Positions 36,440 through 47,479 of a stretch of DNA of 64,000 bases are shown one piece after another; within the stretch, counting starts at the first letter, position 1, and each line of letters opens with the position of its first letter. The DNA comes from Trichosporon coremiiforme (taxonomy: Eukaryota > Basidiomycota > Tremellomycetes > Trichosporonales > Trichosporonaceae). The position numbers and the translations under genes were made by a program. The stretch spans positions 372,001 to 436,000 of the forward strand of contig BCJJ01000018.1 in assembly GCA_039545355.1 (NCBI GenBank), read 5' to 3'. The notes under the pieces are model-generated. The model had not been told where the DNA came from and ran no database searches. It saw only the letters and a list, made by a program, of their open reading frames with translations.

Positions 36440-37287
36440 AGCTGCGGGAGTCGATTGAAGGGTGGAGGAGCGGGTGAGGGGGGTTCTAGAGGTGTTTTAA
36501 ACTAAAATTTCAGTGGGTATGGGGACTAGACGTCTAAGCCTCGATGCTGATCGTGTGGGAGGCGAGTTGGTTACAGTTGATGTTGCGTTGAGAGAGAGAA
36601 AGCGATAGAGAAAAAGCGGCAGGACGCTCGGTGAGGCTAGCCGGTGCAGTAGATGTACGGTCACGGGCGAAGTGGTGGTGCCAGCAGACTGTGCTACGAC
36701 CCGCTTGATCCGGTAGGGCGGTAGCCGGATACCCGGCCCGCGGTGGCTGCATTATCTCAATGACGTGGATGTGCCGGACCGCGGGTGCGCGTGGGTCCGC
36801 CTTCCAGGCATGTAATAGGTCCACCCAGCTCCCATTACAACGCCCATTACAAACTGATTATCGGCACGGGGGTATATCGGGGCCCGGTCACCATATGCTG
36901 ACGCATGGTGGGAGCGTCCGCGATTGACGGCCCCGGACATGTGCCTCCACCTAAGCCCACCCATCCCCTTTCCCCACTTCCCCGCCCGGGCGTCTCCAGG
37001 CGCGGCCTCCCATCTCCACGCGCATCGACCCATGCCCAGGCGATGTTGCCGAGTTCGTGCTCTACCGTCGGCCTGCCTGCCCATCGGCCGGTCGGCCATC
37101 ATTATTCGGTCATCTAATGCATACACACGGCCCAATCGTGGTCCGCACACAACTGAGCACGCGCACCGGTTACGGAGCGTCTACCCGGCACACCAGCACG
37201 CAACGGTCACTCTGATAGTGATCGATCGGATCGAACAATCTACAAGCCGGTCAGGAGATCGCGCAGCGACTATAGGCGGTTGATTGT
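36440..37287. promoter_or_regulatory. FOX2 upstream region
   Basis: About 850 bp between the FOX2 start and the 3' end of PLP2. It has CCCGGCCCGCGG at about 36735 and ggaccgcgggtg about 40 bp on, which are paired CCGCGG-type sites of the sort zinc-cluster factors can bind. The link to fatty-acid induction is only inference. No ORF is supported. Confidence 0.4.
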
Positions 37288-38499
37288 TTACAGGTCGAAG
37301 TCGCTGTCATCGCTGTCGTCCTGCTTCCGTCCCGTGCCGGGTCCCCGACCGCCTCCACGGATACCTCCGGAGCGCGCGTTCACAGTGCCGACATCTCCGC
37401 CGTCAGAGTCCAGGTCTGAGTCGTCGCTGTTGTTGCTCCGGCGCAGGGCAGGTGACGGCTTCTCGATCGCACCGTAGTGCAGGAGGAGGTTCTCAACGTC
37501 TGCGGGTCAGCTCACATCCGATCACTATCGAGCTGGACATCATCGAACCATGGCATCAACACCCGCGACAGCGACAGCAGGTTGGCATCCGGAGGACTCC
37601 TAGAACTCTGCATGTCTTCCTGCTCACAAAGGCTTGGAGTTCGGCCAAACGCTAGCGCCACATCATGTTCCACTTACCCTTCGCTGTCGTCTTCATGCCC
37701 TTCAAACCCATGCCAGCAACGACGTTCCCAACCATGTCACCGTTGCGGTACACGAGAAGTGTGGGGACGTTGCGGTCAGGGTAGTTGGGGATGCACATCT
37801 GCGCCTGGATCGCAAGGAACTTGGTCTCCGGGTGCGCGGCGGCGACCTGCTGCAGGAGCGGACGGAGGTGCTGGGAGAGCGGAACACTGATGTCAGCTGT
37901 AGTTGGAGCCGATCGCAGCTGAACTCTTGGCCTCTGACCATTCGACAATTAAACCCCCGCTCCGTCCAGCTCCGGCCACACTACTCACGAGTCCTTGTAC
38001 AGGAAGACGACGACACCAGTGCCCTTCAACCGCCTAGCCTGGACCATCTTGGGTCGCTCGTCCTCGTCGTCGCTGTCCTTGTTCTCCGGCTCCGAGTCGG
38101 ACTCGACCTGTCCGTCGGCATTCAGCTTGCTCGCCTCAGTGACTTCGCGGACAAAGTCGTCCCGTCCGAGGGGCTCGAGCGAGCCGAACCGTCCGCGCTT
38201 TTCCTCACGCTGCATCTCCGCAAGTCGGCGACGGCGGTAGTCCTCGAACATGCGCTCATCGTCCGAGTCGAGGTTGTCACCCTCTAGCAGTGTGCCGAGC
38301 TGCTCCGCGTCTGCCGTTGACGCAATCGCTCGCACGGCGTCGGCCTGCGAGATGTGCGGCACATCGGGAGAGGGCGACCGCGATGGCGGCTTGGGCGGCA
38401 GAATACCGTGAGCGCGGAGCGCATCGTTGCTGTTGGTCAGCCACCTCCGTCTGTGCCACAACCTCACAATTCAGTGTCGGCGTTCGTATCGTTGATCAT
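37288..38499 (-). CDS. PLP2: Phosducin-like protein, PhLP2/Plp2 type
   Basis: Exons 38499-38468, 38429-37989, 37886-37678 and 37499-37288 give 297 residues. Plp2-type phosducin-like proteins are cytosolic partners of the CCT chaperonin in actin and tubulin folding. The N-terminus NADTEFNDALRAHGILPPK matches the NEDTEWNDiLRkkGIlP signature of this class. A charged helical segment (EDYRRRRLAEMQREEKRGRF) is followed by a thioredoxin-fold domain with GTGVVVFLYKDS, HPETKFLAIQAQMCIPNYPD, RNVPTLLVYRNGDMVGNVVA, and then a long acidic Ser/Asp tail ending DDSDDSDFDL. No CxxC redox motif is present, as expected. The first intron is only 38 nt and ends ctgaccaacag; the others are 102 and 178 nt. Confidence 0.92.
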
Positions 38500-38941
38500 G
38501 GTGCTAGGCTGGAGAGTGTCGTTGCGTGCTCTCGCGCCGTGGCCCGTTCATGAGCTCGTGAGAGGTGACGTGCAGCTGGTACGGTGTGCGGTGGAGGGGA
38601 AATATTTGGGTCCGCCCCGGAGCCCCACATGACGACAGTCTAGAATGCACCATAACTTTGCGGAATGAGCGTTCGCCGCCGGCCAAGAGGCACAAACCTC
38701 GGCGGCGAACGGCTTACGGCGTGTGTGCGGCACGCGGGACGATCACCTGACATTGCGCGCAGCTCGTCAGATCTCGCCACATCGAGTCAGCAAACCCCAC
38801 GAAACACGATAACAACAACTGCACGGTGACAGTTGCCCGCGACACGTCACATTGCAAGCCGAACACGTTTGCGGTGCTGCACTTTATAACACCAACTGCT
38901 CCGCGGCTTCAACTCCGCAACCCCACATACGGACAATAACA
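38500..38941. promoter_or_regulatory. Divergent promoter, PLP2 / SET-domain gene
   Basis: 442 bp between start codons facing away from each other. The part next to the plus-strand gene is AC-rich (cacgaaacacgataacaaca). No ORF or RNA was recognised. Confidence 0.5.
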
Positions 38942-40596
38942 ATGGTAGACGCCCAGCGGTCCCTGGACGTGGTAGACTCCAACGCCAAAGCCCTGCTCGA
39001 CTGGCTCTCGACGTTCAAGGGCTTCTACAACAAGCTCGAGCTGCAAGACGCCGACGCGGCTGGTCGTGGTCTGTTCGCGTACGGCAAGGCCCTCAACGTA
39101 AGCCAGCTTCAGCTTCACAGTGAGACAGGAAGGCTGACCTCAGCCCGGCGAGCCAGTGCTGCGCATTCCGGCGGCGAGCCTCTTGAACCCACTGACGTTG
39201 GCCAAGTCGCCTCTGAACACGATCCCATTGGAACTTTTCCCGGCTCTCGCGTCTTCGGACTCGCCCCCGCGCTCGCCGACTTCCGCTGTCCCGAGGCTCA
39301 CGACAACGCAGCTCCTCGCCCTCCACCTCGCTTTGACCCATGATGCGCGCGGCAGGCACCGCTCCGAGTGGCAGACTTTCCTCGACAGCATTGAGACAGA
39401 CTTCACCCCATGGCACCCCCTGACGTGGTCGCTCTCCAAGGACGACTTCTGGAAGACGCTTGAGAGCAGGCTCTCTCGTAGCGTGCGCGTCAAGATCGAC
39501 GCCGTCCGGCGGCGATACGAGGCCGACCTCGCTGTGCTCAAGCGAGTGCTTGTGAGTTGCCCACATGCCTTCCCTCGGACCACGCTAACAGGGTTCAGAC
39601 GACGGTGGAGCCGTTCAAGTCGCAAGGCGTCATCGATGCCATCCCCGAGAACGCCCTGCTCTGGGCGTGGCTGAATGGTGAATACCAACGTGATGGCCAC
39701 TCTAACGCCCAGTGAACACGCGTACGGTCGCGATGCCCCTTGGGCTCTCGGAGCCGGCGGATGCCAAGTGGCCCGTGAACAACCACTCGTTCATCCCGCT
39801 GCTCGATATGATCAACCACTCGTCGCTGCAGGAGTTCAATTGTCCCAAACCGGAACCGATTCCGAGCGCAACGCTGAATGGCAAGCTGTACTACCGCGGT
39901 GGCAAGCCGCCGGTCGGCAAGCTGCAGCCGGGCAAGGTCGACCTCATGCTCTTCGCCCCGCTGCGCGGTTTGAACGAGAACGAGGAAGTCAAGTTCCTCT
40001 ACGGTCCGCACTCGAACGCAATGCTCTTCGCCGAGTACGGATTCACGGAAACCCACGATGACAGCGAGGATGGTGCGGGCGTGTTCTGGCCGAACGGAGA
40101 TGTCGACGTCAACCCCTGGGTCGAGGCAATGTGGGAGAGCCAGCTCGGCGGGACGGAGGAGGGCGAGCGTAAGCGCGCCTTCCTCGAGGACCAGGGCATG
40201 TGGGGACACAACCGCCTGGCCGCGAACGGTGGCGAGCCTGCCCCCAGCACTGGCCTGATGCTCACGCTCCTGGTCATGGTCACGCCCGAGGAGGAGTTCC
40301 CGACTATCGTTGCGACCAGCCGCCACGGAGGCCTCAAGAGCCGTGCCTTTACCCGACCCCTGAAGCAGGCAGCATACCGCCAGCTCGCGGGTATGTGCCA
40401 GGACGTACTGCTCGAAGCCCTCGAGTGCGGAAAGAAGGTCGACAAGCTCGCTAAGACGATCCGCGCCGATGAGGACGACAAGGTCAGCAAGGACATCGCC
40501 GTGCGCTCCGTCCGCGGCCTGATCCGGGAGCAGGAGAGCATCAGCAGGACGATCCTCGACGTCGTCGAGAGCGGCGCGGGCATCCCGGGTTTTTGA
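38942..40596 (+). CDS. SET-domain protein lysine methyltransferase, Rkm/SETD6-like
   Basis: Exons 38942-39097, 39144-39551, 39599-39677 and 39713-40596 give 508 residues. It belongs to the SET proteins with a split SET domain and a C-terminal Rubisco-LSMT-type substrate-binding domain, which methylate lysines of non-histone proteins such as ribosomal proteins. Visible motifs are DADAAGRGLFAYGKALN (SET start), PLLDMINHSS around residues 242-251 (cofactor-binding NHS), and LNENEEVKFLYGPHSNAMLF then AEYGF (the GxS and YGF end of SET). The C-terminal half is helical (YRQLAGMCQDVLLEALECGK, RSVRGLIREQESISRTILD). All introns are 35-47 nt with clear branch sites (ctgacctcag, ctaacgcccag). The substrate cannot be told from the sequence. 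Confidence 0.9.
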
Positions 40597-41665
40597 GAGG
40601 CTGCCAGCAAGAAGAGAAGTGTCGGAAGAAGAAAGAAGTGTTCCGAGAACTGCTTCGGTGTATTCCTAGTCTAGATATTACCTGTGTGAAACCAACGAAC
40701 CAATAATAGCTGTAGATACGAAACCATAACCAACATCATTCATCGGCATCGAACAACACAACTCCATACACCCAACTCTATCAAATCAAAGTAGATCAAC
40801 CAAGAAACGAAGAAGACATGATAACACGAAACACACAATCGAGGTTAGTACACCTGTGGTATATAGCAGTAGACTCGTAGAAGTGTTTATGTGACTGGTT
40901 CATCTTGACATGGCCCTGACTGTCTAGTACATCTAGTCTGACAATGGTACGAGTGGAGGCGGAGAAAGGCTAGACGGTCAAGTGGAGGTAGCCGAAACGA
41001 AGTGTGGATGACAGGGGCTTGCGTGCGCGGGCGCCTGGGCGTGAATGTCGTGAAAGCCGTGAGTCACCGATGGGGGGCGGGGCCAATCTGAACACAATCT
41101 CACCCAATGGTGGCACGTTGCTCGCCCGTCGCTGGACCGACAGGGCCGCGTATGGGTTGCCTGGCCTGCCAGGCTCCAGCTGCAGGCGGTGGATTCCGTG
41201 GAGCCCGTGCGTAACCTGTGAGGTGTGAGCTGAGAGGCGCGCGGCGCGCGGATCGTGTCGCGGCCGCAGCTCAAGTCCTCTACTTTGGCACGGCTGTCCG
41301 AAAAGCCGGTGAGGTCCGAAGACCGGTTAGAAGTAAGGCCGAGTTGGGTCCGGATGAAGGAACGCTGCAACACAGAGTGGAGGGCTCCGCTCCGCTGACT
41401 TGCTGCCCATACGCCCACCGCAGTGACACTGAGATTGGGGGCTGCTTGTTGTCGTGCCGTGCCGTGCATCAACTGAACTGTGGTGCCTGTGCAGAGCCTC
41501 AGCCTCCCACTCACCTCGACGCACCGACATTACCTCTCTTTCTTGTCGTCACAACGCCCTTCCCGTCCTTCTTCCCTTCTTCTTGCTCTTGTCGCTGTCA
41601 GCACCAAGCTCAGCTAGCACCCTTTTGCCCTATCGACCCGTCACTCTTTAACCTCTTCAACAACA
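40597..41665. promoter_or_regulatory. 3' UTR of the SET gene and promoter/leader of the carrier gene
   Basis: About 1.07 kb. The left part is A-rich (aaccaacgaaccaataatag). The last about 130 bp before 41666 is a C/T-rich leader (tcccgtccttcttcccttct). No ORF is supported. Confidence 0.5.
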
Positions 41666-43190
41666 ATGGGAGACTCTGCAATCCACGCACTCGCCGGAGG
41701 TGTCGGCGGCGGCATCTCCATGGCCCTCACCTACCCCCTCGTCAACCTTTCGACCCGTGCCGCCGTTGCGACCAAGAAGTCTGACATGACCCTTGTCCAG
41801 GCTATCAAGAAGACGATCCACGACGAGGGTCTTTCGGGCCTGTACGCCGGTCTCGGCTCTTCGCTCGTCGGCATTGTCTTCTCCAACAGTGTCTACTACG
41901 TGAGTTGCAAAGACAGAGCAAGGCAACGGCTAGGATAACTTTTACGGCAATGCGCCAGCTGGCAGAGCGACTTTGCGCAGAGGTGTGCGATTTGCGCTCC
42001 GTGTTGTGGTGCTGTCCCAGGGCTTGAGTGAAATCTAAGGCCTTGCTATGCCAACCCGCTCTGCAATTATAAAGTTGGTTCAGGAACGTGGGCTGACCCT
42101 CAGGCTTTCTACGAGGAAACGCGCTCCAAGATCCTCCGTCGCCGCCCCGCCGGCAGCACCAACTCGGCGCTCACGACGGGCGAGGGTATCATCGCTGGTC
42201 TCATTGCCGGTATGTCATGAGTTTGTGGCCGAGCGCATGCTTGACTTCAAGCTGTGCAGTGCCTCAGCTTCGCATCTCTACGCGTATCAGAGCTAACTCA
42301 CAGGCACCGTTACGACGCTCGTGACCAACCCGGTCTGGACGGTGCAGGCGTACCAGTCGACGCGAGGTGTCACGAACGAGTCGGGCAAGAAGGAGAAGCC
42401 GACGGCGTCGAGCGCGCTCAAGGCTATCCTGAAGCAGGACGGCATCAAGGGCCTGTGGCGCGGTATCGGCCCGGCGCTGATCCTCGTTATCAACCCTGTC
42501 ATCCAGGTGAGTGGGAGTGCAGCGAGCGTCTCCGCGGCTTAATGAGCTACTCTGCGTGTTTCGACGAGCCCCATCAGTAGACGTTGTAATCGGGTTCTTC
42601 CCGACACCGCATAGGGTTGCAACGGCAATGCCCGCCTCAAAAGCCGAGGCGCGCTAGGCCGAGTTCGAGCTATGGACGAGACTGAGCTCGTCGGCAGAGA
42701 CCGCAGTGCTCGTGCGCAAGAACATCAGCTGACAGCAGTACACCACCTTCGAGCGCCTTGTCAGCGCCGTCCTCTCGTGGCGCGCCAAGCGCTCCGGCAC
42801 GACGAGCGTCGCCGGCCGCGGATCCCTCACCGACTGGGACTTCTTCATCCTCGGCGCCCTCTCCAAGCTCGTCGCCACAGGAGTGACCTACCCCTACGTG
42901 AGTGTTGCTTCGAAGGAGCCTATGCTTCTTCTGAGAGTTCTGTTGCTAACAACCAGCTTGTCGTCAAGTCCCGCCTCCAGGCCGCGACGCACAAGTACAA
43001 GTCGTCGATCACTGCCGTCATCCAGATCCTCAAGACCGAGGGCATCTCGGGCCTGTACGCCGGCATCGGCCCCAAGCTCCTCCAGTCGGCGCTCACTGCC
43101 GCGTTCATGTTCGTTGCTCAGCGCCGTATCTTCGAGCTCGTCAAGAGCCTCGTCGTCGCCGCCCAGCAGAAGAAGGCTGTCCGCGCCTAA
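41666..43190 (+). CDS. ANT1: Peroxisomal carrier, PMP47/Ant1 type
   Basis: Exons 41666-41899, 42104-42209, 42304-42506, 42739-42897 and 42957-43190 give 311 residues, the usual size of mitochondrial-carrier-family proteins. Three repeats are visible, with signature ends YPLVNLSTRAAVATKK, NPVWTVQAYQS and YPYLVVKSRLQA, and the second-half motifs EGLSGLYAGLGSSLVGIVFS, DGIKGLWRGIGPALILVINP and EGISGLYAGIGPKLLQSALT. YPLVNLSTRA and the modified PxW/PxL repeats point to the peroxisomal PMP47/Ant1 (SLC25A17) group, which exchanges adenine nucleotides across the peroxisomal membrane for fatty-acid activation. The five exons join in frame; introns are 204, 94, 232 and 59 nt, unusually long for this window. 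Transport specificity is inferred from family. Confidence 0.9.
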
Positions 43191-43397
43191 GCGCGAAGGC
43201 GAGCCTAAGGCAGACCTGTCCCAATTATCGAGGGGCAGGCGAGTCCATAAACTAGAAAGCTATGCAAATCCCCCAATAGTTCTTGCTCTTCTTGTCTGTG
43301 TACTGGGAACAATGCGTGCATGATACGATCCTGATGACTAAACTCTGGGGTACAATTGCGTTGCGTAAAACCGTGACTGCTCTAAAACTCGTACAAC
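43191..43397. other. Convergent 3' spacer
   Basis: About 200 bp between two stop codons facing each other. Nothing else was seen. Confidence 0.45.
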
Positions 43398-44534
43398 CTA
43401 GACACCCTGGTAATCCTCCTTCTCCTGCTCATTCGTCTGCCGGACACGGATGGCCTCCTCGCACCAGCGCCAAAACTCGCTCTTGTCCTTGCCGAGCACC
43501 TCGAAGATGTCCCTGGTGTTCTCGACGCGCGTGCGGAGGATCATCTCCTTGACCTCGGCATCCTGGTGCATGCCGGGGTGCACTTCGTCTTCCTCGGCTT
43601 CGGTCTCGGTCGAGACGAAACCCCACGCCGGGCGCGAGTTGACGCCGCGACAGACGCGGAGCCAGGCGAGCACGGCGCACTCGTCGTCGGCGGGTGAGGA
43701 GCCGCGGAACTGCGCCCACGCCTTCAGGAGCTGGCACTTGAGCTTGGCGACGAGCTTCTCCTCGAGCAGGCTCGGCTGGGGGCTGGTGGACAGCGCGGCC
43801 GTCTGGGACGTGATGCTGTCGACGTCGGGGATGGCCTTCGGCGGCTCGGCGGCCGTGGGGGCAGTATAGGGGGCCGGGGAGGCTGCACGAGGCGAAGGCG
43901 CGTAGTCGGGCTGGGGCGGGCCGGCGCCGTACTGGGCCCAGTAGGCGTCCTCGTCCTCCTGCTCCTGGTCGTGGATGCCGGTACTGTCGCTCTCGGGGCT
44001 GCTCCATCCAGCCCAGTAATCCTTCACCTCGTCGCGCTCCTTCGCCTCGGGCTGGAGGGGCACCTCCTCCACGTCGCTGTACCACCCGTCGTCGTCGTCG
44101 TCGCCACCAATCGAAAACTTGGACCCGCGGTACACCCACCCCCGGTCCTGGTCTTGCTCGAAACCGATCTCGACCTTCCGATCCTCGGCGGCCGAGAGGT
44201 AGTCCGCCGGCTGGACTAGGGTGCGCGCCATCATCGTGCCGTCGTACGTGTACTGGGTGGCGGAAGGTGGGGAGAGTTCGCAAGCGGCTAGCGCTTCGGA
44301 GAGTGCGTTCGGGAATGGGGAGGTGAAGGGCGTGAGCTGGCCGTCAATGTCGTCGGGCGCGGGAGGGAGAAAGGCGAGGCGCTCCAGAAAGTCGCGGGAG
44401 AGGAGCTCAGGCGGCAAAGGAGGTGTGGGTGGGATGAGGTGGGATAGGATGCGATCGCGAATGTCGAGCGGCAGTGGTGTCCTCTGCACTGTCGGACTCG
44501 TTGGTGGTTCAGAGTTGGGATCGGGGGCAGACAT
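43398..44534 (-). CDS. Conserved-looking protein of unknown function, 378 aa
   Basis: A single open exon. I do not recognise the family. The N-terminus is Pro-rich (DIRDRILSHLIPPTPPLPPE), then acidic and Ser/Pro-rich, with a Trp/Asp cluster (GGDDDDDGWYSDVEEVPLQP). The C-terminal about 120 residues look folded and helical: LLEEKLVAKLKCQLLKAWAQ, DDECAVLAWLRVCRGVNSRP, AEVKEMILRTRVENTRDIFE, DKSEFWRWCEEAIRVRQ. No membrane segment, signal or catalytic motif is visible. The high-GC third codon positions and low stop density support a real gene. It faces the carrier gene tail to tail. Confidence 0.8.
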   Translation of the reverse strand: MSAPDPNSEPPTSPTVQRTPLPLDIRDRILSHLIPPTPPLPPELLSRDFLERLAFLPPAPDDIDGQLTPFTSPFPNALSEALAACELSPPSATQYTYDGTMMARTLVQPADYLSAAEDRKVEIGFEQDQDRGWVYRGSKFSIGGDDDDDGWYSDVEEVPLQPEAKERDEVKDYWAGWSSPESDSTGIHDQEQEDEDAYWAQYGAGPPQPDYAPSPRAASPAPYTAPTAAEPPKAIPDVDSITSQTAALSTSPQPSLLEEKLVAKLKCQLLKAWAQFRGSSPADDECAVLAWLRVCRGVNSRPAWGFVSTETEAEEDEVHPGMHQDAEVKEMILRTRVENTRDIFEVLGKDKSEFWRWCEEAIRVRQTNEQEKEDYQGV

Positions 44535-45421
44535 GGTGCACGACAGGCTGGAGTCGGAGGGCTTATAGATCCTCCGAGAGCAAGCAGTGTGAGGGGCTGA
44601 GGGGGGGAAGTGGGGGTGGATCAGAATGCCGAGGTCTGGGAGGATTTACCCGCGCACATCACACGGCACGACACGGCAGGAGCTGGCTACGCTGGATACG
44701 CTGGCCGGTCCAGCCAGTGAGCGGCGGAGGTTGACTGGAAAACTCCTATTTCCCCGCCTCGCTTAATGTGGGGACAGGGCTGGGGCTCCGGCCAAACTGC
44801 GGGGGACCTTAAACTCTGCACTCAATGCGTTGTGTGTTTGCGTGCTTGCTGTGCGTTTGCTTCCTCTCGTCTGGTGTGCTGGTTTGTAGACCGTCAAGGT
44901 CAGGTGATGTGTGGTTTTGCGGTGTCCACTTTCGAAGTGGAAGAGTGGAGGTGGAAGACCAGCACAGACGACGAGATAAGATGAGCGCGCACGCGGAATG
45001 CGGTCATTGCTTCGGCATCCCTAGCCGCTCTGACCAGTGGTCGGGACTGACTTTCTCACTTTTGCCACCCGGCCGGCTCATGTTGCATGACCTCATTGGG
45101 ATACCGACTTGCCTTCTCACTTGACCTGTGCGCAGGGCATGGTACTTCGACGTCGTGTGCTAGTTCGATCACGCGCAGAATGAATACCCACATACCCACA
45201 CTCCAAGCTTGCGCGTACGCATTCCGCGACCGGCTCTGATGAAGTCATGGTGACAACTGTGTTACATCGGTCTGTGTCTATGTGCTCTACGGGCGGCAAC
45301 GCCCTTCTTAAAATCTCTCTATGTGTCTATGTTGCTCACACCAGATTCCCCCATCGACATGACGTGCACTTGAAGTTGCTCAAGTGGTTAAGCACATGCT
45401 CGATCCCCTCGATCCTCGGCA
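44535..45421. other. Intergenic region between two minus-strand genes
   Basis: About 890 bp. The left part should be the promoter of the 378-aa protein gene. It is G-rich at 44595-44640 on the plus strand, so CT-rich on the gene strand. No ORF or RNA gene was recognised. Confidence 0.45.
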
Positions 45422-46207
45422 CTAGAAGTCTCCACGCCTGGCTCCCTTCTTCGCCTTCGCCTTCATCTTTAGGTCTTTCCTCCTCTCCTTATCGGCGGCG
45501 GCGAGAGCGGCGACGCGTTTCCTCTGCTCGGGGCTCGTTTCGCCTCGGATCAATGACCTAGCAGCGGTCACTATGGTCGAGTGCAGATTTGCCAGTGCCC
45601 GGTCCAGATTTTGCGGGGCTGAGCGTGAGGTCTGGCTCTGAAACAGCAGGTTCGGCGCGTGGTAATATTGCTGGGCGTTAGCTGACTTCAGTTTCTGAGA
45701 TATCGGGGCGTAGAACGCTGAGAGCGATGGGGGCGGAACCGGCGGCGCCGGCGAGGGCGTTTGGGAACGCCATCCTCAGATGGCCCCGGAAGACCTGGAA
45801 GCATGGGGTACTCAGGCACCGCCTCCAACGATCGGCCTGGCAGACATGCCCGGGTAACTCACAGTCTTCTGCAGCGCCGGCAGCACGAACGGGGGCAGCC
45901 ACTTGGCCTTGTGAACGTCGATGCGCACGACCGCCTTCGAGTTCGTCTTGTTCACGTGTTGTCCGCCCGGTCCACTTGAGCGCGCATACGAGATGTCCAG
46001 TTCCTCCTTCGGGACGTCTTCCAGAGTGAAGCCATCGACCCACGTTCGCGCGCTCTTGTGGTCGTCATCTGTCGAGAGAGTGCGTAAGGAGGCGAGCTCC
46101 TTCGAAACCTTCGAGGCTTTGCCGAGGCGCACGGCTGTCGAGGTGAAACCTCGCAGGCCACGCCCAAATGACAACCCCCAAGCCGAGAGGGTGTGTCGCA
46201 AAATCAT
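45422..46207 (-). CDS. Mitochondrial class-I release-factor-like peptidyl-tRNA hydrolase (ICT1/Pth4 type)
   Basis: Exons 46207-45863 and 45670-45422 give 197 residues. ICT1-type proteins hydrolyse peptidyl-tRNA on stalled mitochondrial ribosomes. The first about 30 residues ([20 protein letters not shown]) are basic and hydroxylated, as in a mitochondrial presequence. The catalytic GGQ is at 81-83 in [20 protein letters not shown]; downstream come [14 protein letters not shown], then [20 protein letters not shown], and a Lys/Arg-rich tail ([20 protein letters not shown]) that in the family binds the ribosome. There is no codon-recognition domain, which excludes a normal release factor. The 192-nt intron was placed at ctaacgcccag because it aligns YYhapN with the family; another acceptor 24 nt upstream keeps frame too. 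Confidence 0.9.
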
Positions 46208-47479
46208 ACGGTGTCAGTTGTGTCGCCTAGCGCCGAGTTCGTGAACGCCGAGATGGTCGTGCATGGAGGTGTCACGGCCTGGACAAACAAAATCCGGGAC
46301 GGCTGATATGAGAGTTGTTCCGAGATTGAAGCGATGCAAGCAGAGGCCAATCGCTACGCCGAGATTGCCACATGCGGAGTTATTAATGTGCCTGAGACAA
46401 CAATAGGCATCGGAAGGGCGGCTTACGTATGGCGCACATGGCGCCTCCTGGCGGGCACCCGCGGATGTGAAATAGGCGTGCAAAGGTGTGCCCAATGTGG
46501 GTGGCGAAGGCCGCAGACGCCCAGCAGGCGAGTCGCTTTTCCCCGAAGAGCGTGCAGGGCTTCAGGGTCGGTAGCGTGGGCCGGGCTGTCGAGGCTCCCT
46601 TAGGTCCCCTATCCCTAGGTTTGGCCGCCGAAAAGACGGGAGCAAAAAAGAGTGAAAGAGAATGGTCAGGCAGCGTTGTCGTCATAGTCCCCCCGGTGCC
46701 CATGACGCAGCTTTCCACCATCTACTCATTTCGTCACCACCTCTGGACCATCCAACTGACCCAAGCGACCACCGCGACCGACCTCGCCGCAACCAACTCG
46801 TAAACACGACCCATCGCTCAGCTACTGCACATCGTTGCCCAACACGTTCTGCAGAGCCGATCTTTCCTGTGCATTCTCTACTGTGACCCCTCACTTTTTA
46901 GCGTCAGTATCTTTTCCCCCTCCTTCCGGCTTCCTTCCTCGTCCTCTCCTCCCCAGCCGGCCCGCGTCTCTCTACCCGAAATTTTGCCTTGGAACATCCT
47001 CGTCACGCGCAAGACATCCCGCTACATGGCATCGCGCAACTCGTTCAGACGTGCTGTCTAACGTGCTCAACGTCCTCTGCACGTCCCCGATCCACTCTCC
47101 GCATGCATGTAAGGGATGTTGGCTGACGCAGGCGGTTCATTATTTTCATTACTTTTCCCACATTTCCCTGTCCCGCTGGCTTAATCATCCGTACACTCGT
47201 TCTAAACCCACCTCCCCTTGCCCATATTCGCCTAAACCACTCCGAGCTTTCTTCTGCGAACCGATTGTGCCCCGCAGAACTGTGACTTACGCGTAGCAGA
47301 GTTCTGAGTCTGGTCACCGAGGCGCTTCGACTGTCCAACTTGCCACCAACAAAATCGGAAGCCGGCTATCATCCTGAGCCACGACCTGAACAACTACCCA
47401 CTGTCATCCCGTCCCCCCGCGCACTCCACCCCGCTGTACAGATCTCGTAGCCTACTCGGCAAACTAACGTCCCGCGCGA
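46208..47479. promoter_or_regulatory. Divergent promoter region, ICT1-like / bZIP gene
   Basis: About 1.27 kb between start codons. The right 650 bp is C/T-rich leader-like DNA with several small upstream ORFs (e.g. a 153-codon pyrimidine-rich frame at 46835-47296) that look like leader sequence rather than genes. Upstream ORFs in a stress-type bZIP leader could regulate translation. Confidence 0.45.

Noticed and set aside
46835..47296. 153-codon frame upstream of the bZIP gene
   Set aside because: Pyrimidine-rich leader sequence giving a Pro/Ser/Phe-rich translation; no motif, so treated as 5' UTR or upstream ORF at most.
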